From assembly GCA_049568075.1 (NCBI GenBank), contig CP144911.1: 64,000 bases of DNA, one strand, 5' to 3'. Made by a program: the position numbers and the translations under genes. Of this stretch, positions 8,959 to 18,020 are shown piece by piece (the stretch's first letter is position 1; the number at the start of each line of letters is the position of its first letter). The notes under the pieces are model-generated. The model was not told the origin of the DNA, ran no database searches, and saw only the letters and a list, made by a program, of their open reading frames with translations. The stretch is from Gottfriedia sp049568075. Lineage in GTDB: Bacteria > Bacillota > Bacilli > Bacillales > Bacillaceae_G.

Positions 8959-9058
8959 TTAATTAACGCTCATCCTGGCGTAAAGAATAACATTCCGTGA
9001 ATAACAAACCAGTCTTAAATTATGCTTAAAAATGCTCAAATAATGCTTAAGCCGACGC
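8959..9058 (+). repeat. Degenerate TTAA-n-GC short repeats in the galU upstream region
   Basis: The 440-base stretch 8885-9324 has no gene. Inside it a degenerate 11-12-base unit occurs as TTAATTAACGCT (8959-8970), TTAAATTATGCT (9015-9026), TTAAAAATGCT (9026-9036), TCAAATAATGCT (9036-9047) and TTAAGCCGACGC (9047-9058). The last four are head-to-tail with a spacing close to one helical turn. A GCGATG...CATCGC hairpin lies near 8932-8957. Function is unknown. Confidence 0.5.
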
Positions 9059-9324
9059 AATTAATACAACAACATGGATCCAATAGCATAAGGCTAGTTC
9101 AAATAACACGAAAAGTCTCTTAAACATATTAATATTGGTGCATGAATTCCTACAAATATTTCCTTGTAATAGATTGTTCTAGTGTTTTTACCTATATAAA
9201 CTGCAGGTCAAAAAAAGCTAGTTTTTAAGTCATAAACTTTCTAACCATAATAGGTATATATGGTGACAAGTCCTCCTTAATTTACATATAAAGTAGAATG
9301 AACCAAAGTTTGGAGGCAAGTCAA

Positions 9325-10236
9325 ATGAAAATCCGCAAGGCTATTATTCCCGCTGCTGGTCTCGGGACTCGTTTTTTGCCAGCAACAAAAGCGTTGCCAA
9401 AAGAAATGTTACCAATAGTTGATAAACCAACTATCCAATATATCGTTGAAGAAGCTGTAGCTTCTGGAATTGAAGAAATCATTATTATTAGTGGTAGAGG
9501 CAAACGAGCAATCGAGGATCATTTTGATAAATCATATGAATTAGAAGAATCTTTATCTCGAAAAAACAAGCTAACTGTTTTGGAAGAAATGCAGAAAATA
9601 TCCAATATGGTGAAAATCTTTTACGTGCGTCAAAAGGAACCAAAAGGATTAGGGGATGCAATATTATGTGCTAAGAGTTTTATAGGAGATGAACCATTTG
9701 CTGTTTTGTTAGGGGATGACATCGTTATGTCTACAACACCTTGCTTACAGCAAATTATTAATGTTTACGAGAAATATAATGCCCCGGTTATTGCTGTGCA
9801 GAATGTTCCTGATGAAGAAGTAAGTAAATATGGCGTTATTAAACAAAAAGAAAGTACTTATGATACAAATACAAATCTATTTCAAGTTGAGTGTCTAGTG
9901 GAAAAACCAAAATTGAAAGATGCCCCATCAAATTATGCAATTATGGGACGATACATTCTTACTCCAGAGATTTTTGATATTTTATCGACAATTTCTGTGG
10001 GACAAGGCCGTGAATTACAATTAACAGATGCGATTAATGAATTTAATAAAAATCAATTTGTCTTAGCATATAATTTCGAAGGTAAACGATATGATATCGG
10101 AAATAAAATCGGATTTATAATGGCTACAATTGATTTTGCGATTAATAGAGAAGATATAAAAGATGAGGTAATTGCTTTTTTAAATGAGGTCATATCTGAT
10201 CATGCTCTAAATATGAAGAATCAGGAAGTGGATTGA
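9325..10236 (+). CDS. galU: UTP--glucose-1-phosphate uridylyltransferase
   Basis: The enzyme makes UDP-glucose from UTP and glucose-1-phosphate. The N-terminus has the nucleotidyltransferase signature (IIPAAGLGTRFLPATKALPK) with the Gly-rich loop, Arg and Lys. LLGDDI supplies the metal-binding aspartate, and VEKP the conserved sugar-binding segment. About 303 residues is normal for GalU/GtaB. I place the start at ATG 9325, because GGAGG lies 9 bases upstream; an in-frame ATG at 9298 has no ribosome binding site. It is followed after one base by ugd, so the pair supplies UDP-glucuronate, probably for cell-surface or coat glycans made by neighbouring glycosyltransferases. Confidence 0.95.
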   Translation: MKIRKAIIPAAGLGTRFLPATKALPKEMLPIVDKPTIQYIVEEAVASGIEEIIIISGRGKRAIEDHFDKSYELEESLSRKNKLTVLEEMQKISNMVKIFYVRQKEPKGLGDAILCAKSFIGDEPFAVLLGDDIVMSTTPCLQQIINVYEKYNAPVIAVQNVPDEEVSKYGVIKQKESTYDTNTNLFQVECLVEKPKLKDAPSNYAIMGRYILTPEIFDILSTISVGQGRELQLTDAINEFNKNQFVLAYNFEGKRYDIGNKIGFIMATIDFAINREDIKDEVIAFLNEVISDHALNMKNQEVD

Positions 10237-10237
10237 C

Positions 10238-11548
10238 TTGAAAATTTCTATATTAGGTACGGGCTATGTCGGTTTAACAACAGGAGTCTGTTTAGCAGAG
10301 ATTGGTCACTCAGTAACTTGTATCGATATAAATGAACTTAAAATAAAAAATTTGCGTGCAGGTATTTCTCCAATATATGAACCAGGAATTGAAGAGTTAA
10401 TAACTAATAATATTAAGTTAGGAAGATTATCATTCACAACCTCGTATGATAAGGGGTTAGAAGATGCGAGGGTTATTATCGTTGCAGTAGGTACCCCTCA
10501 AGGAGAAGATGGGGCCGCAAATTTATCCTATCTTGAGGGTGCAGCGATTGATATCGCAAAAAATATTAAACAAGACGTAATTATTGCGATAAAAAGTACT
10601 GTTCCAGTTGGAACGAATGAAGTAGTAAAGGAAATTATTCAACAAAATTGCAGTAAAGATATCGTAGTTGACGTTGTTTCAAATCCAGAGTTCCTGAGAC
10701 AAGGCTCCGCAATTAAAGATACGATGGAAGCAGATCGAATCATTATCGGTAGCAATAATCAAGAGTCTGCTAGAATTGTTGAAGAAATGTATAAACCATT
10801 AAATGTACCAATCTTAAATACTAGTATTCGAAGTGCAGAAATGATTAAATATGCATCCAATGCATTTTTAGCTAGCAAAATAAGTTATATAAACGAAATT
10901 GCAAATCTTTGTGAAGTACTTGGTGCAAATGTTGAAGATGTGGCAAAAGGAATGGGTAAAGATAAACGAATCGGTGAAGCATTTTTATATGCTGGAATAG
11001 GTTATGGCGGCTCTTGTTTCCCAAAGGATGTTAAAGCATTATTGCATACAGCCGAGTTAAATGGGGTTGAATTTGGTTTTCTAAAGGAAACTATTTCAAT
11101 CAATAATTTTCAACGTGAATTACTTGTAAAGAAAGCGATTGAACGATTTGGTATATTAAAAGGGAAAAAGATTGCATGTCTAGGATTATCGTTTAAACCC
11201 GATACAGATGATATGAGAGAAGCACCTTCTATTAATATCATAAATTCTTTAACAGAACTAGGAGCAGAAGTCATTGCATATGACCCTGTTGCAATTGAAA
11301 ACGCCAAAAAAATACTAGGTAACAATTTAACGTTCGCTAGTTCAATAAATGAATGTGTAACGGATACAGATGCAATTTTTATTGTTACTGAGTGGAGAGA
11401 ATTTAGAGAACTTGACTTACCTAGCATACTAAATAAAATGAAGAATCCAATCATTTTTGACGGAAGAAACTGTCTGATGGAAGAAAGAGTTAGAGATTGT
11501 GAGAAAATAGAATATTACCCAGTTGGAAAACCGTCTATTATTCGATAG
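10238..11548 (+). CDS. ugd: UDP-glucose 6-dehydrogenase
   Basis: It oxidises UDP-glucose to UDP-glucuronate with two NAD+. The 436-residue protein shows the N-terminal NAD-binding GTGYVGL, STVPVGT and NPEFLRQG motifs. The catalytic cysteine loop GYGGSCFPKD is present, and the C-terminal UDP-binding domain has LSFKPDTDDMREAPS. It starts with TTG at 10238, one base after the galU stop, with AGGAAG upstream, so the two genes are translated from one message. A strong bidirectional terminator follows. Paralogues in Bacillus include TuaD (teichuronic acid) and YtcA; the exact polymer served here is not known. Confidence 0.95.
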   Translation: MKISILGTGYVGLTTGVCLAEIGHSVTCIDINELKIKNLRAGISPIYEPGIEELITNNIKLGRLSFTTSYDKGLEDARVIIVAVGTPQGEDGAANLSYLEGAAIDIAKNIKQDVIIAIKSTVPVGTNEVVKEIIQQNCSKDIVVDVVSNPEFLRQGSAIKDTMEADRIIIGSNNQESARIVEEMYKPLNVPILNTSIRSAEMIKYASNAFLASKISYINEIANLCEVLGANVEDVAKGMGKDKRIGEAFLYAGIGYGGSCFPKDVKALLHTAELNGVEFGFLKETISINNFQRELLVKKAIERFGILKGKKIACLGLSFKPDTDDMREAPSINIINSLTELGAEVIAYDPVAIENAKKILGNNLTFASSINECVTDTDAIFIVTEWREFRELDLPSILNKMKNPIIFDGRNCLMEERVRDCEKIEYYPVGKPSIIR

Positions 11549-11563
11549 CATAATAAAAATGAA

Positions 11564-11598
11564 AAAAACGACTTTCAAACTAATTTGAAGTCGTTTTT
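11564..11598. terminator. Bidirectional terminator between ugd and the HipA-like kinase gene
   Basis: AAAACGACTTTCAAA pairs with TTTGAAGTCGTTTT across a 6-base gap, one bulge allowed, with T-runs available on both strands. It sits between convergent genes. Confidence 0.85.
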
Positions 11599-11604
11599 AT
11601 TATT

Positions 11605-12387
11605 CTACTCAGTTTGTTCATGTAATGGACGATAGATCGATTTGACGAACTTATGTTTAAGATAAGGGAGTATTTTTTTTCTACGATTTACTAATCTGCC
11701 TACAATTGCCTTTTTGTCTTCCTTTGATAACAACCAATCATCAGGGATCAATTCTACAATTTCTTCTAAAAGCAATACCGGGAATCTTTGGATAATCTCC
11801 AGTTGTTCATTAAATTCTTCTTCACTATTTATATATCTGGACATGAACTGATGGGTTGAACTTTTCATAATTTTTTGAGGCAAAGTTTCTAACTCAGAAA
11901 CTAACCAACTGTAAGATCCAAATGATTCCGCATGATCAATGATCCATAGTTTAAAATGATCTAAACTTTCTTCACGCAATAAAATATTTTTTCGGGTACG
12001 ATCTCCATTACACAGCCAATAATCAAATAAAATGATGCCTGCAAGCTGATTGTTATTTATAATACTAGGAACCGATCCAACTTGATGACCATTTATCGTT
12101 TCAGGTACATATAAAGAAGCAAATTGAAACTTTGAATGTTGAATTTCTTCAATTTCTAATTCTGGTATTGATTTTGAAAATTCTTCAGGAATGGAAACGA
12201 TTTGAGCATAAGGAACCGGTAAATCTAAAAATCTAGCAATGCAATAGGCAACCCATTCGTTTGGTAATGTTTTCTCGAATCCAGACCGAAAATATTTCAC
12301 AACATAATCTCTACCATCATTAAAGGTAATTAAATGAGCATTTGATTTTCCTTCTAATTTTTTAATATATGAAACCGGTTCAATCAT
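11605..12387 (-). CDS. HipA-like (PI3/4-kinase-fold) protein next to a glycosyltransferase
   Basis: The 260-residue protein resembles the HipA-type kinase fold: RDYVVKYFRSG has the ATP-binding lysine, NGDRTRKNILL matches the catalytic-loop pattern Asp...Asn, and IIDHAESFG matches the metal-binding DFG-like motif. Similar stand-alone HipA-like kinases of about 260 residues are common in Bacilli and carry no HipB antitoxin partner. None is seen here either, so a persistence toxin role is not supported. It overlaps the upstream glycosyltransferase gene by 8 bases, so a function linked to that enzyme (for example coat or envelope modification) is plausible but unproven. Confidence 0.65.
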   Translation of the reverse strand: MIEPVSYIKKLEGKSNAHLITFNDGRDYVVKYFRSGFEKTLPNEWVAYCIARFLDLPVPYAQIVSIPEEFSKSIPELEIEEIQHSKFQFASLYVPETINGHQVGSVPSIINNNQLAGIILFDYWLCNGDRTRKNILLREESLDHFKLWIIDHAESFGSYSWLVSELETLPQKIMKSSTHQFMSRYINSEEEFNEQLEIIQRFPVLLLEEIVELIPDDWLLSKEDKKAIVGRLVNRRKKILPYLKHKFVKSIYRPLHEQTE

Positions 12388-13489
12388 TTTGAATCACATC
12401 ACTATTTTTGCTTTCATCAAATTTTAAAAGATATTCTCGATAAATATCAGCTACTTTCTGAATAGCAAAATTCTGTTCAACATGGTCGATTGCATTTTGT
12501 GAAAGCTTTTGATGTAGTTTACTATTATCAACTATTGAATAGATTTTTTTAACAGCATCCTGAACATCATGTCCTCGAAAAAGCATACCTGTTTCACCTT
12601 GAAGAACGATTTCTGAGATAGGCATTATATTAGAAGCAACAACTGGGACTCCACATGCCATGGATTCAATAAAAGTATTGCCGAATGACTCTACTTTTGT
12701 TGTTGCGATCGTACATCCCCCAGATTGAAGCACTTTTGCGTATACATGCGGCATTTGTTGATATGGAATTACCGGAAACCATTTGATAAGATCAGTTAGA
12801 CCTTCTTCCTTCCAAGTTAATGCAAAATCTTCTCGCTGCACACTTTGAGCTCCTCCGATTAACCATATTTCAATATCCGACCGTGCACTTTTTATCAATT
12901 TTGCAACTTCGATTAACATCTGCCAGTTTTTTCGTTTATCCACTCTACCAATCCAGCAAACTATTTTTTTATTTTTTGGGAGGATTGGATTATTTTCGTA
13001 CGCAATTTCATCTTGAGCTAATGGATGAAAAAATGAAGTGTCAACACCATTGTAGATTACTTTAATGGGGATGTTATCTGTTAAGATGGAGACTAATCTT
13101 TTTTGATAATTTGATGGAACAATAATAGAAACCGGTTCAATCAATGTGCATTTCTTTAAATGAGGTTGTAGTTTAATAAGCTCGGGTGTACGTGCTTCTA
13201 CAATAACTGGACCATTATAATTAGCTTTTTGTAACCACTTATACGCGGAACCCGTATCTACTACAATGATTGCGTCATATGCATTATTTTTAATGATTTC
13301 TATAATTTCATTTTCGTCCTTCGTTAAATAGACAGGTGCAATATCTTCCATTATGTGTAATCCACCATGATCAGTTGTATATAAAAACTCAGTATCAATG
13401 CCAAACTTTTTAAAATAAATTGAACGATTTCTCCAGCCAGCATTTACTCCACCAACTGTTAAAAGACGCCAGATTATTAAGACTTTCAA
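12380..13489 (-). CDS. Glycosyltransferase family 4 protein
   Basis: This is a GT-B fold glycosyltransferase of 369 residues. The C-terminal domain starts with VCWIGRVDKRKNW and contains the GT4 signature ESFGNTFIESMACGVPVVAS with the E-x7-E pair that binds the nucleotide sugar. It starts with TTG at 13487-13489 preceded by AAGGAGGGG, and it overlaps the HipA-like gene downstream. Acceptor and donor are unknown. UDP-Glc and UDP-GlcA made by the nearby galU/ugd genes are candidates. Confidence 0.85.
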   Translation of the reverse strand: MKVLIIWRLLTVGGVNAGWRNRSIYFKKFGIDTEFLYTTDHGGLHIMEDIAPVYLTKDENEIIEIIKNNAYDAIIVVDTGSAYKWLQKANYNGPVIVEARTPELIKLQPHLKKCTLIEPVSIIVPSNYQKRLVSILTDNIPIKVIYNGVDTSFFHPLAQDEIAYENNPILPKNKKIVCWIGRVDKRKNWQMLIEVAKLIKSARSDIEIWLIGGAQSVQREDFALTWKEEGLTDLIKWFPVIPYQQMPHVYAKVLQSGGCTIATTKVESFGNTFIESMACGVPVVASNIMPISEIVLQGETGMLFRGHDVQDAVKKIYSIVDNSKLHQKLSQNAIDHVEQNFAIQKVADIYREYLLKFDESKNSDVIQND

Positions 13490-13805
13490 ATTTTCCCCTC
13501 CTTAGTTTTAGGGTATACAAATAACGTTTAAACCGATTTGAAAACTAATTGTATACACGATTACGGCTTTTGACCGAATTCAAATTTTGAAAAGTAGTCC
13601 TATTTTAGTTAATTCAAATTGAGGTAAATTGTAAGGGCAATTAACTACGAACTACAAATATTTATTAGGTTAAAAGCAGAAAAACTTAACTTTTTTTTCC
13701 TTGCTCCTAGTTTAGGGATATGATAATGTATAAGAAAAAGAAGTATATACTGCAACTTTTAAAATTAATGAAGGATAAACTTCATTACTGGAAGGATTAA
13801 AAATA
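13490..13805. other. Divergent promoter region (glycosyltransferase / rpiR)
   Basis: A 316-base region between divergent operons with no gene. It holds an 8-bp inverted repeat, GTATACAA (13513-13520) and TTGTATAC (13549-13556), immediately upstream of the minus-strand glycosyltransferase gene, which could be an operator. The RpiR regulator gene presumably has its promoter near 13710-13760 (GATATGATAATG). No proven sites. Confidence 0.4.
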
Positions 13806-14660
13806 ATGGAGCGACCTAATTTTAAATTATTAGTTAAGGAAAAATTTTCACAATTATCACCAGGGCAAAAAAAAGTAGCGACTTATATGATTGAAAATCT
13901 TGAGGAGTGTGCTTTTAAAACTGCTTATCAAATTGGAAAAAAAGCTGAAGTAAGTGAAACAACGGTCATTCGTCTTTCATATGCACTCGAATTTGAAGGC
14001 TTCAGTGATCTGCAGTTATGTGTTCAAAATGAGTTTCTTCATTTAAATAAAGCCGATTATATAAAAGAAAAAGAAGAGATGAAAAATGTAGAAGGTCAAA
14101 ATACATTTACAAAAATTATCGAAAATGAAGTAAATATTTTAAGAAACTTATTACTCCCTTCGAATATTAAGGAAATTTCAAAAGCTGTTGAAGCAATTAC
14201 CTCTGCTGATCAAGTGCTAATAGTTGGTCATCGTGTATCCCATATAGCAGCGTACTGGTTTTCGAATACGTTAAGCTCAATAAGAGGTAACGTATTGTAT
14301 TGTTCTCCAGCAGGTGACTTTTATGAAAAGTTTTGTAATTTAACAGAAAAATCAGTTGTTATTGCATTTTCATTTCCAAGGTATGCTAAGGAAACACTAA
14401 CAATTGCAGAATGTACGAAAGAAAATGGAGTCAGTTTAATTTCTATTACTGATCGATTATTATCACCAATTGGTCGAATTGCAGATATTGTTCTAACTAC
14501 AGAAGAAAATGTGGAAAGTGGTTCTAACTCAATCGCATCAGTTATAAGTCTACTAAATTTAGTGATTGCCGGATTATATGAAAAAGACCAAAAAAGAATT
14601 CAAATGTATCAACAGAAATTGGAAAAAATTTATTCTACCTATGAAGTATTTATAGAATAG
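13806..14660 (+). CDS. MurR/RpiR family transcriptional regulator
   Basis: The 284-residue protein has an N-terminal HTH_6 domain (residues about 5-80, KAEVSETTVIRLSYALEFEGFSDLQ) and a C-terminal SIS sugar-isomerase-like sensor domain (about 125-260, with VLIVGHRVSHIAAYWFSNTLS and VIAFSFPRYAKETLTIAE). Members sense phosphosugars or other small ligands. Here the gene heads an operon for acyl-amino acid metabolism, so the ligand may be a D-amino acid or N-acyl-amino acid (inference). It has GGAAGG before the ATG and is 24 bases from the next gene. It probably controls this operon. Confidence 0.85.
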   Translation: MERPNFKLLVKEKFSQLSPGQKKVATYMIENLEECAFKTAYQIGKKAEVSETTVIRLSYALEFEGFSDLQLCVQNEFLHLNKADYIKEKEEMKNVEGQNTFTKIIENEVNILRNLLLPSNIKEISKAVEAITSADQVLIVGHRVSHIAAYWFSNTLSSIRGNVLYCSPAGDFYEKFCNLTEKSVVIAFSFPRYAKETLTIAECTKENGVSLISITDRLLSPIGRIADIVLTTEENVESGSNSIASVISLLNLVIAGLYEKDQKRIQMYQQKLEKIYSTYEVFIE

Positions 14661-14684
14661 AAAAAACAGTTAGGAGAAAATCTT

Positions 14685-15860
14685 ATGAATCCACAATCTT
14701 TTCTAGATCAAAATAAAGAAACTATTATACAAACTTACCAGGATTTACATAAGCTAGCTGAGCCGAGTTGGCAAGAAGAAAAAACAGCAATGTATTTAAG
14801 AGAACGACTAAATGATACAGAATTTGAGATTAAAACGTATAAAAATCATTTTGGATTTATTGCTGAAATTAAGGGTCAAAATGATACAGTTGTTGCGCTA
14901 AGAGCTGATATGGATGCACTAGTTCAAGAAGTTGATGGTGTTGTAATGGCAAACCACTCATGTGGTCATGATGCTCATAGTACGATGGTTTTATATGCAG
15001 CGTTGGCGATTTCGGCAAGTGGTTTAAAGCCAAAACATACGATTCGATTTATCTTCCAGCCAGCCGAAGAAAAGGGTGAGGGAGCCCTTCAAATGATGGA
15101 AGATGGTGCATTAGACAATGTCATTTCATTGTTTGGCGTACACTTAAGACCAGAAAGAGAAGTACCTTTTCAAAAGGCCTCTCCAGTGATCATACATGGG
15201 TCTGCTGAAACGATTAAAGGGACAATTCGAGGTATTCAGGCTCACGCATCTAGGCCACAAGATGGTATTAATGCGATTGAAGTAGCTGCTGAAATAGTCA
15301 ATAAATTAAAGCAAATAAATTTAAATACGGATATCCCTCATTCAATTAAAATGACCCAAATTCAAACTGAAAATGAAGCATCAAATACGATACCAGAAAC
15401 AGTAAAGTTTTCACTTGATGTTAGAGCGCAAACAAATGACATTATGAATCAATTAAACGCACGTACAGTTGAGGTTTTTGAGGAAACGATGATTGAAACA
15501 AAAGCTAAGATTTCGTGGTCTATGGAAGAATTTGTTCCAGCGGCCGTACAAAATGAGCAAGCAATAAAAATTACCGAGAAGGCCATTTTAGAAATAATGG
15601 GACATGAAAACATAGTGACTGAATGCATTTCAAATGGTGGGGAGGACTTCCATTTCTATACAAATAAATATCCTGAAATTGCGGCTACAATGGTCGGTTT
15701 AGGATGTGGATTAACTCCAGGGTTACATCATCCTCATATGAGTTTTAATTTAGAAGCACTTCATTATGGAGCGAAAATTTTAACTCAAACAGTTTTATTA
15801 GCATCAGAACAAGAACAATTAAGAGGTGAGGCAAATGCTAAACAAACTGAATCAATCTGA
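14685..15860 (+). CDS. M20 family amidohydrolase, likely N-succinyl/N-acyl-L-amino acid deacylase
   Basis: The 391-residue M20D metallopeptidase is of the AmhX/hippurate hydrolase type. Metal ligands are visible in CGHDAHS (Cys-Gly-His-Asp-Ala-His), in the glutamate pair QPAEEKGEG, in the GVHLRPE histidine, and in a histidine near the C-terminus (LHHPHMSFN). The dimerisation domain is in the middle. In Geobacillus kaustophilus an enzyme of this family removes succinyl from N-succinyl-L-amino acids and is encoded with an N-succinylamino acid racemase and a GNAT succinyltransferase. The same three gene types are adjacent here. The end overlaps the next coding sequence by 26 bases. Confidence 0.82.
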   Translation: MNPQSFLDQNKETIIQTYQDLHKLAEPSWQEEKTAMYLRERLNDTEFEIKTYKNHFGFIAEIKGQNDTVVALRADMDALVQEVDGVVMANHSCGHDAHSTMVLYAALAISASGLKPKHTIRFIFQPAEEKGEGALQMMEDGALDNVISLFGVHLRPEREVPFQKASPVIIHGSAETIKGTIRGIQAHASRPQDGINAIEVAAEIVNKLKQINLNTDIPHSIKMTQIQTENEASNTIPETVKFSLDVRAQTNDIMNQLNARTVEVFEETMIETKAKISWSMEEFVPAAVQNEQAIKITEKAILEIMGHENIVTECISNGGEDFHFYTNKYPEIAATMVGLGCGLTPGLHHPHMSFNLEALHYGAKILTQTVLLASEQEQLRGEANAKQTESI

Positions 15861-16677
15861 AGTTAATTCAGGAATTAAGATCCGTGCTCTACATTCGATC
15901 GAAGAAATGGGGCAAGTACGAGAATTAGAATCTAAAATTTGGGGTTTTGAGGATTCAATTCCTACGCATCAAACAATTACAGCTGCAAAAAATGGCGGCT
16001 TAGTTTTAGGTGCATATTTTGACGATAAACTAATTGGATTTCAATATAGTTTTCCTGGTTATGATGGACAAAATGTTTATCTTTGTTCTCATATGCTTGG
16101 AATTGATCAAAAGTTTCGTAATAAAGGGATTGGAAAACTGCTTAAAATTGCCCAGCGAGAAGAGGCTCTTAAACTCGGCTACAAACTGATTACTTGGACT
16201 TATGATCCATTAGAGACAGCAAATGGCTATTTAAATATTTCTAAGTTAGGTGGAGTTTGTAATACGTATATTGAAAACTGCTATGGAGAAATGGAAGACT
16301 TATTAAATAGTGGAATTCCATCTGACCGTTTTTTAGTTGAATGGTATATTGCAGAAGTGGAAGAGGAAAAGGAGAAGTTGAGACCTTTTGAATTAGATGA
16401 AGCAGTTAGCAATTCACTTATTAAATGGGAAGAAAACAATGACGGAATACCAATGCCGATTCAAAACGATATAGATGTGTTTAACGATCTAGCCTTTGTT
16501 GCGGTACCAAAAGATTTCCGAACAATTAGAGAAACGAATAGTAAAATTGCAAGCCAGTGGCGAATGCTTACTAGAGAGTCCTTTAAAAAATTATTTCAAA
16601 GCGGATGGAAAGTTACTGGATTTTATAAGAATTCAGACTCGGAAATGCCAGTTCATTTTTATGTATTGAATAAATAA
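15835..16677 (+). CDS. GNAT acyltransferase (COG3375 type), candidate D-amino acid N-succinyltransferase
   Basis: The 280-residue protein has a GNAT domain in its N-terminal half. The acyl-CoA binding motif is MLGIDQKFRNKGIGKLL with the (R/Q)xxGxG/A-type loop, and TWTYDPLETANGYLNISKLGG follows, typical of the COG3375 group. Its C-terminal half is a long family-specific extension. Homologues beside racemase genes act as succinyl-CoA:D-amino acid N-succinyltransferases. The start is placed at ATG 15835 behind GAGGTGAGG; a GTG at 15826 lies inside that site. It is nested in the operon between the deacylase and the racemase. Confidence 0.78.
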   Translation: MLNKLNQSEVNSGIKIRALHSIEEMGQVRELESKIWGFEDSIPTHQTITAAKNGGLVLGAYFDDKLIGFQYSFPGYDGQNVYLCSHMLGIDQKFRNKGIGKLLKIAQREEALKLGYKLITWTYDPLETANGYLNISKLGGVCNTYIENCYGEMEDLLNSGIPSDRFLVEWYIAEVEEEKEKLRPFELDEAVSNSLIKWEENNDGIPMPIQNDIDVFNDLAFVAVPKDFRTIRETNSKIASQWRMLTRESFKKLFQSGWKVTGFYKNSDSEMPVHFYVLNK

Positions 16678-16703
16678 AAAGGAAAATAAGGGAGAGTTCG
16701 GAA

Positions 16704-17831
16704 ATGAAAATTAAAAAAGTAATATTACGCCATATGAAGCTAGATTTATTGCATCCATTTACTACAAGCTTTGGTACTGAATATGACCGTGAATTTATTT
16801 TATTAGAAGCGATAAGCGAAGACGGTATATCAGGTTGGGCTGAATCTGTTGCTATGCTTGATCCACTATATAATGAAGAAACGTTAAAAACAAACTGGCA
16901 TATTCTAGAAGATTATTTAATTCCAATCGTGTTAAATAATGATATTAACAATCCAGACGAAATTTCCGAAAAGTATTTCTCACATATTCGTGGGAACTAT
17001 ATGGCCAAAGCTGCAATAGAAGGCGCAATTTGGGATCTTTATGCTAAGCAAGAAAATATCTCACTTTCAACTGCGTTAGGTGGAACGAAAAAGGAAATCG
17101 AAGTAGGAGTAAGCATTGGGATTCAAGATTCAATCGATTCAACAATTAATATTATCGAAAACCGACTTGCAGAAGGCTATAAAAGATTTAAATTAAAAAT
17201 TAAACCAGGCTGGGATCTTGAACTAATCGATAAAGTACGAAAAGTATATCCAACTATTCCTTTAATGGCGGATGCAAACTCAGCATACACATTATCTGAT
17301 ATGGATCAACTAATTGCATTAGATGATTATAATTTAATGATGATTGAACAACCACTTGCATACAACGATATAATCGATCACGCAGACCTACAAGAAAGAA
17401 TGAAAACGCCAATCTGCTTAGACGAGAGTATTCACTCACTAGAAGATGCTAGAAAAGCAATAAAACTAGGAAGCTGTAAAATTATTAATATTAAAATTGG
17501 TCGAGTTGGAGGACTAACTCAATCAAGAAAAATACATGATCTTTGCCAGGAAAATGGAATTCCATTATGGTGTGGTGGAATGCTAGAATCAGGAATCGGA
17601 AGAGCCCATAATATTGCAATCACATCATTACCAAACTTCACTCTACCTGGAGACACAGCAGCATCTGCATTATACTGGGCAGAAGATATTATCGAACCAG
17701 AAGTAACCGTAGAAAAGGGTATGATCACCGTACCAACCAAACCAGGCATCGGATACGACCCACACATGCAAAATATCGAAAAATATACAATCAGTACGAA
17801 AGTTTACGATAAGAATTATATACAAGGGTAA
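16704..17831 (+). CDS. N-succinylamino acid racemase / o-succinylbenzoate synthase (enolase superfamily)
   Basis: The 375-residue protein is of the MenC/NSAR type. Catalytic features are visible: the KxK motif in RFKLKIKPGWD (Lys for the 2-position proton), metal ligands in MADANSAYT, MIEQPL and CLDESIHS, and the second catalytic lysine in INIKIGRVGG. Length is typical of the NSAR/OSBS subfamily found in Bacilli. Neighbours (M20 deacylase, GNAT acyltransferase, RpiR regulator) and the absence of menaquinone genes favour racemisation of N-succinylamino acids. In this pathway D-amino acids are succinylated, racemised and desuccinylated to L-amino acids. OSBS side activity cannot be excluded. 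Confidence 0.85.
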   Translation: MKIKKVILRHMKLDLLHPFTTSFGTEYDREFILLEAISEDGISGWAESVAMLDPLYNEETLKTNWHILEDYLIPIVLNNDINNPDEISEKYFSHIRGNYMAKAAIEGAIWDLYAKQENISLSTALGGTKKEIEVGVSIGIQDSIDSTINIIENRLAEGYKRFKLKIKPGWDLELIDKVRKVYPTIPLMADANSAYTLSDMDQLIALDDYNLMMIEQPLAYNDIIDHADLQERMKTPICLDESIHSLEDARKAIKLGSCKIINIKIGRVGGLTQSRKIHDLCQENGIPLWCGGMLESGIGRAHNIAITSLPNFTLPGDTAASALYWAEDIIEPEVTVEKGMITVPTKPGIGYDPHMQNIEKYTISTKVYDKNYIQG

Positions 17832-18020
17832 GGAGAGAACACAAACCTTAGTTTATGTTGTGGCAATCCTTGTTGATCTACCGTTGAAATTTTGATATAA
17901 AGTTCGGACCAACCTTACTTTTGCTGAATAATGTTTAGTTTTGAATGATTCTTACTCGATTTATTGATATTTCCTCTATTTATTTGAATCTGATAAACTA
18001 TTTCCTTGTGATGCCATGCC

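Noticed and set aside
9298..9324. Upstream ATG of galU
   Set aside because: No ribosome binding site; GGAGG lies downstream of it and serves the ATG at 9325.
11605..12387. HipA-like protein considered as toxin of a HipBA toxin-antitoxin pair
   Set aside because: No HTH antitoxin gene adjoins; it overlaps a glycosyltransferase gene instead, and the protein is much shorter than HipA.
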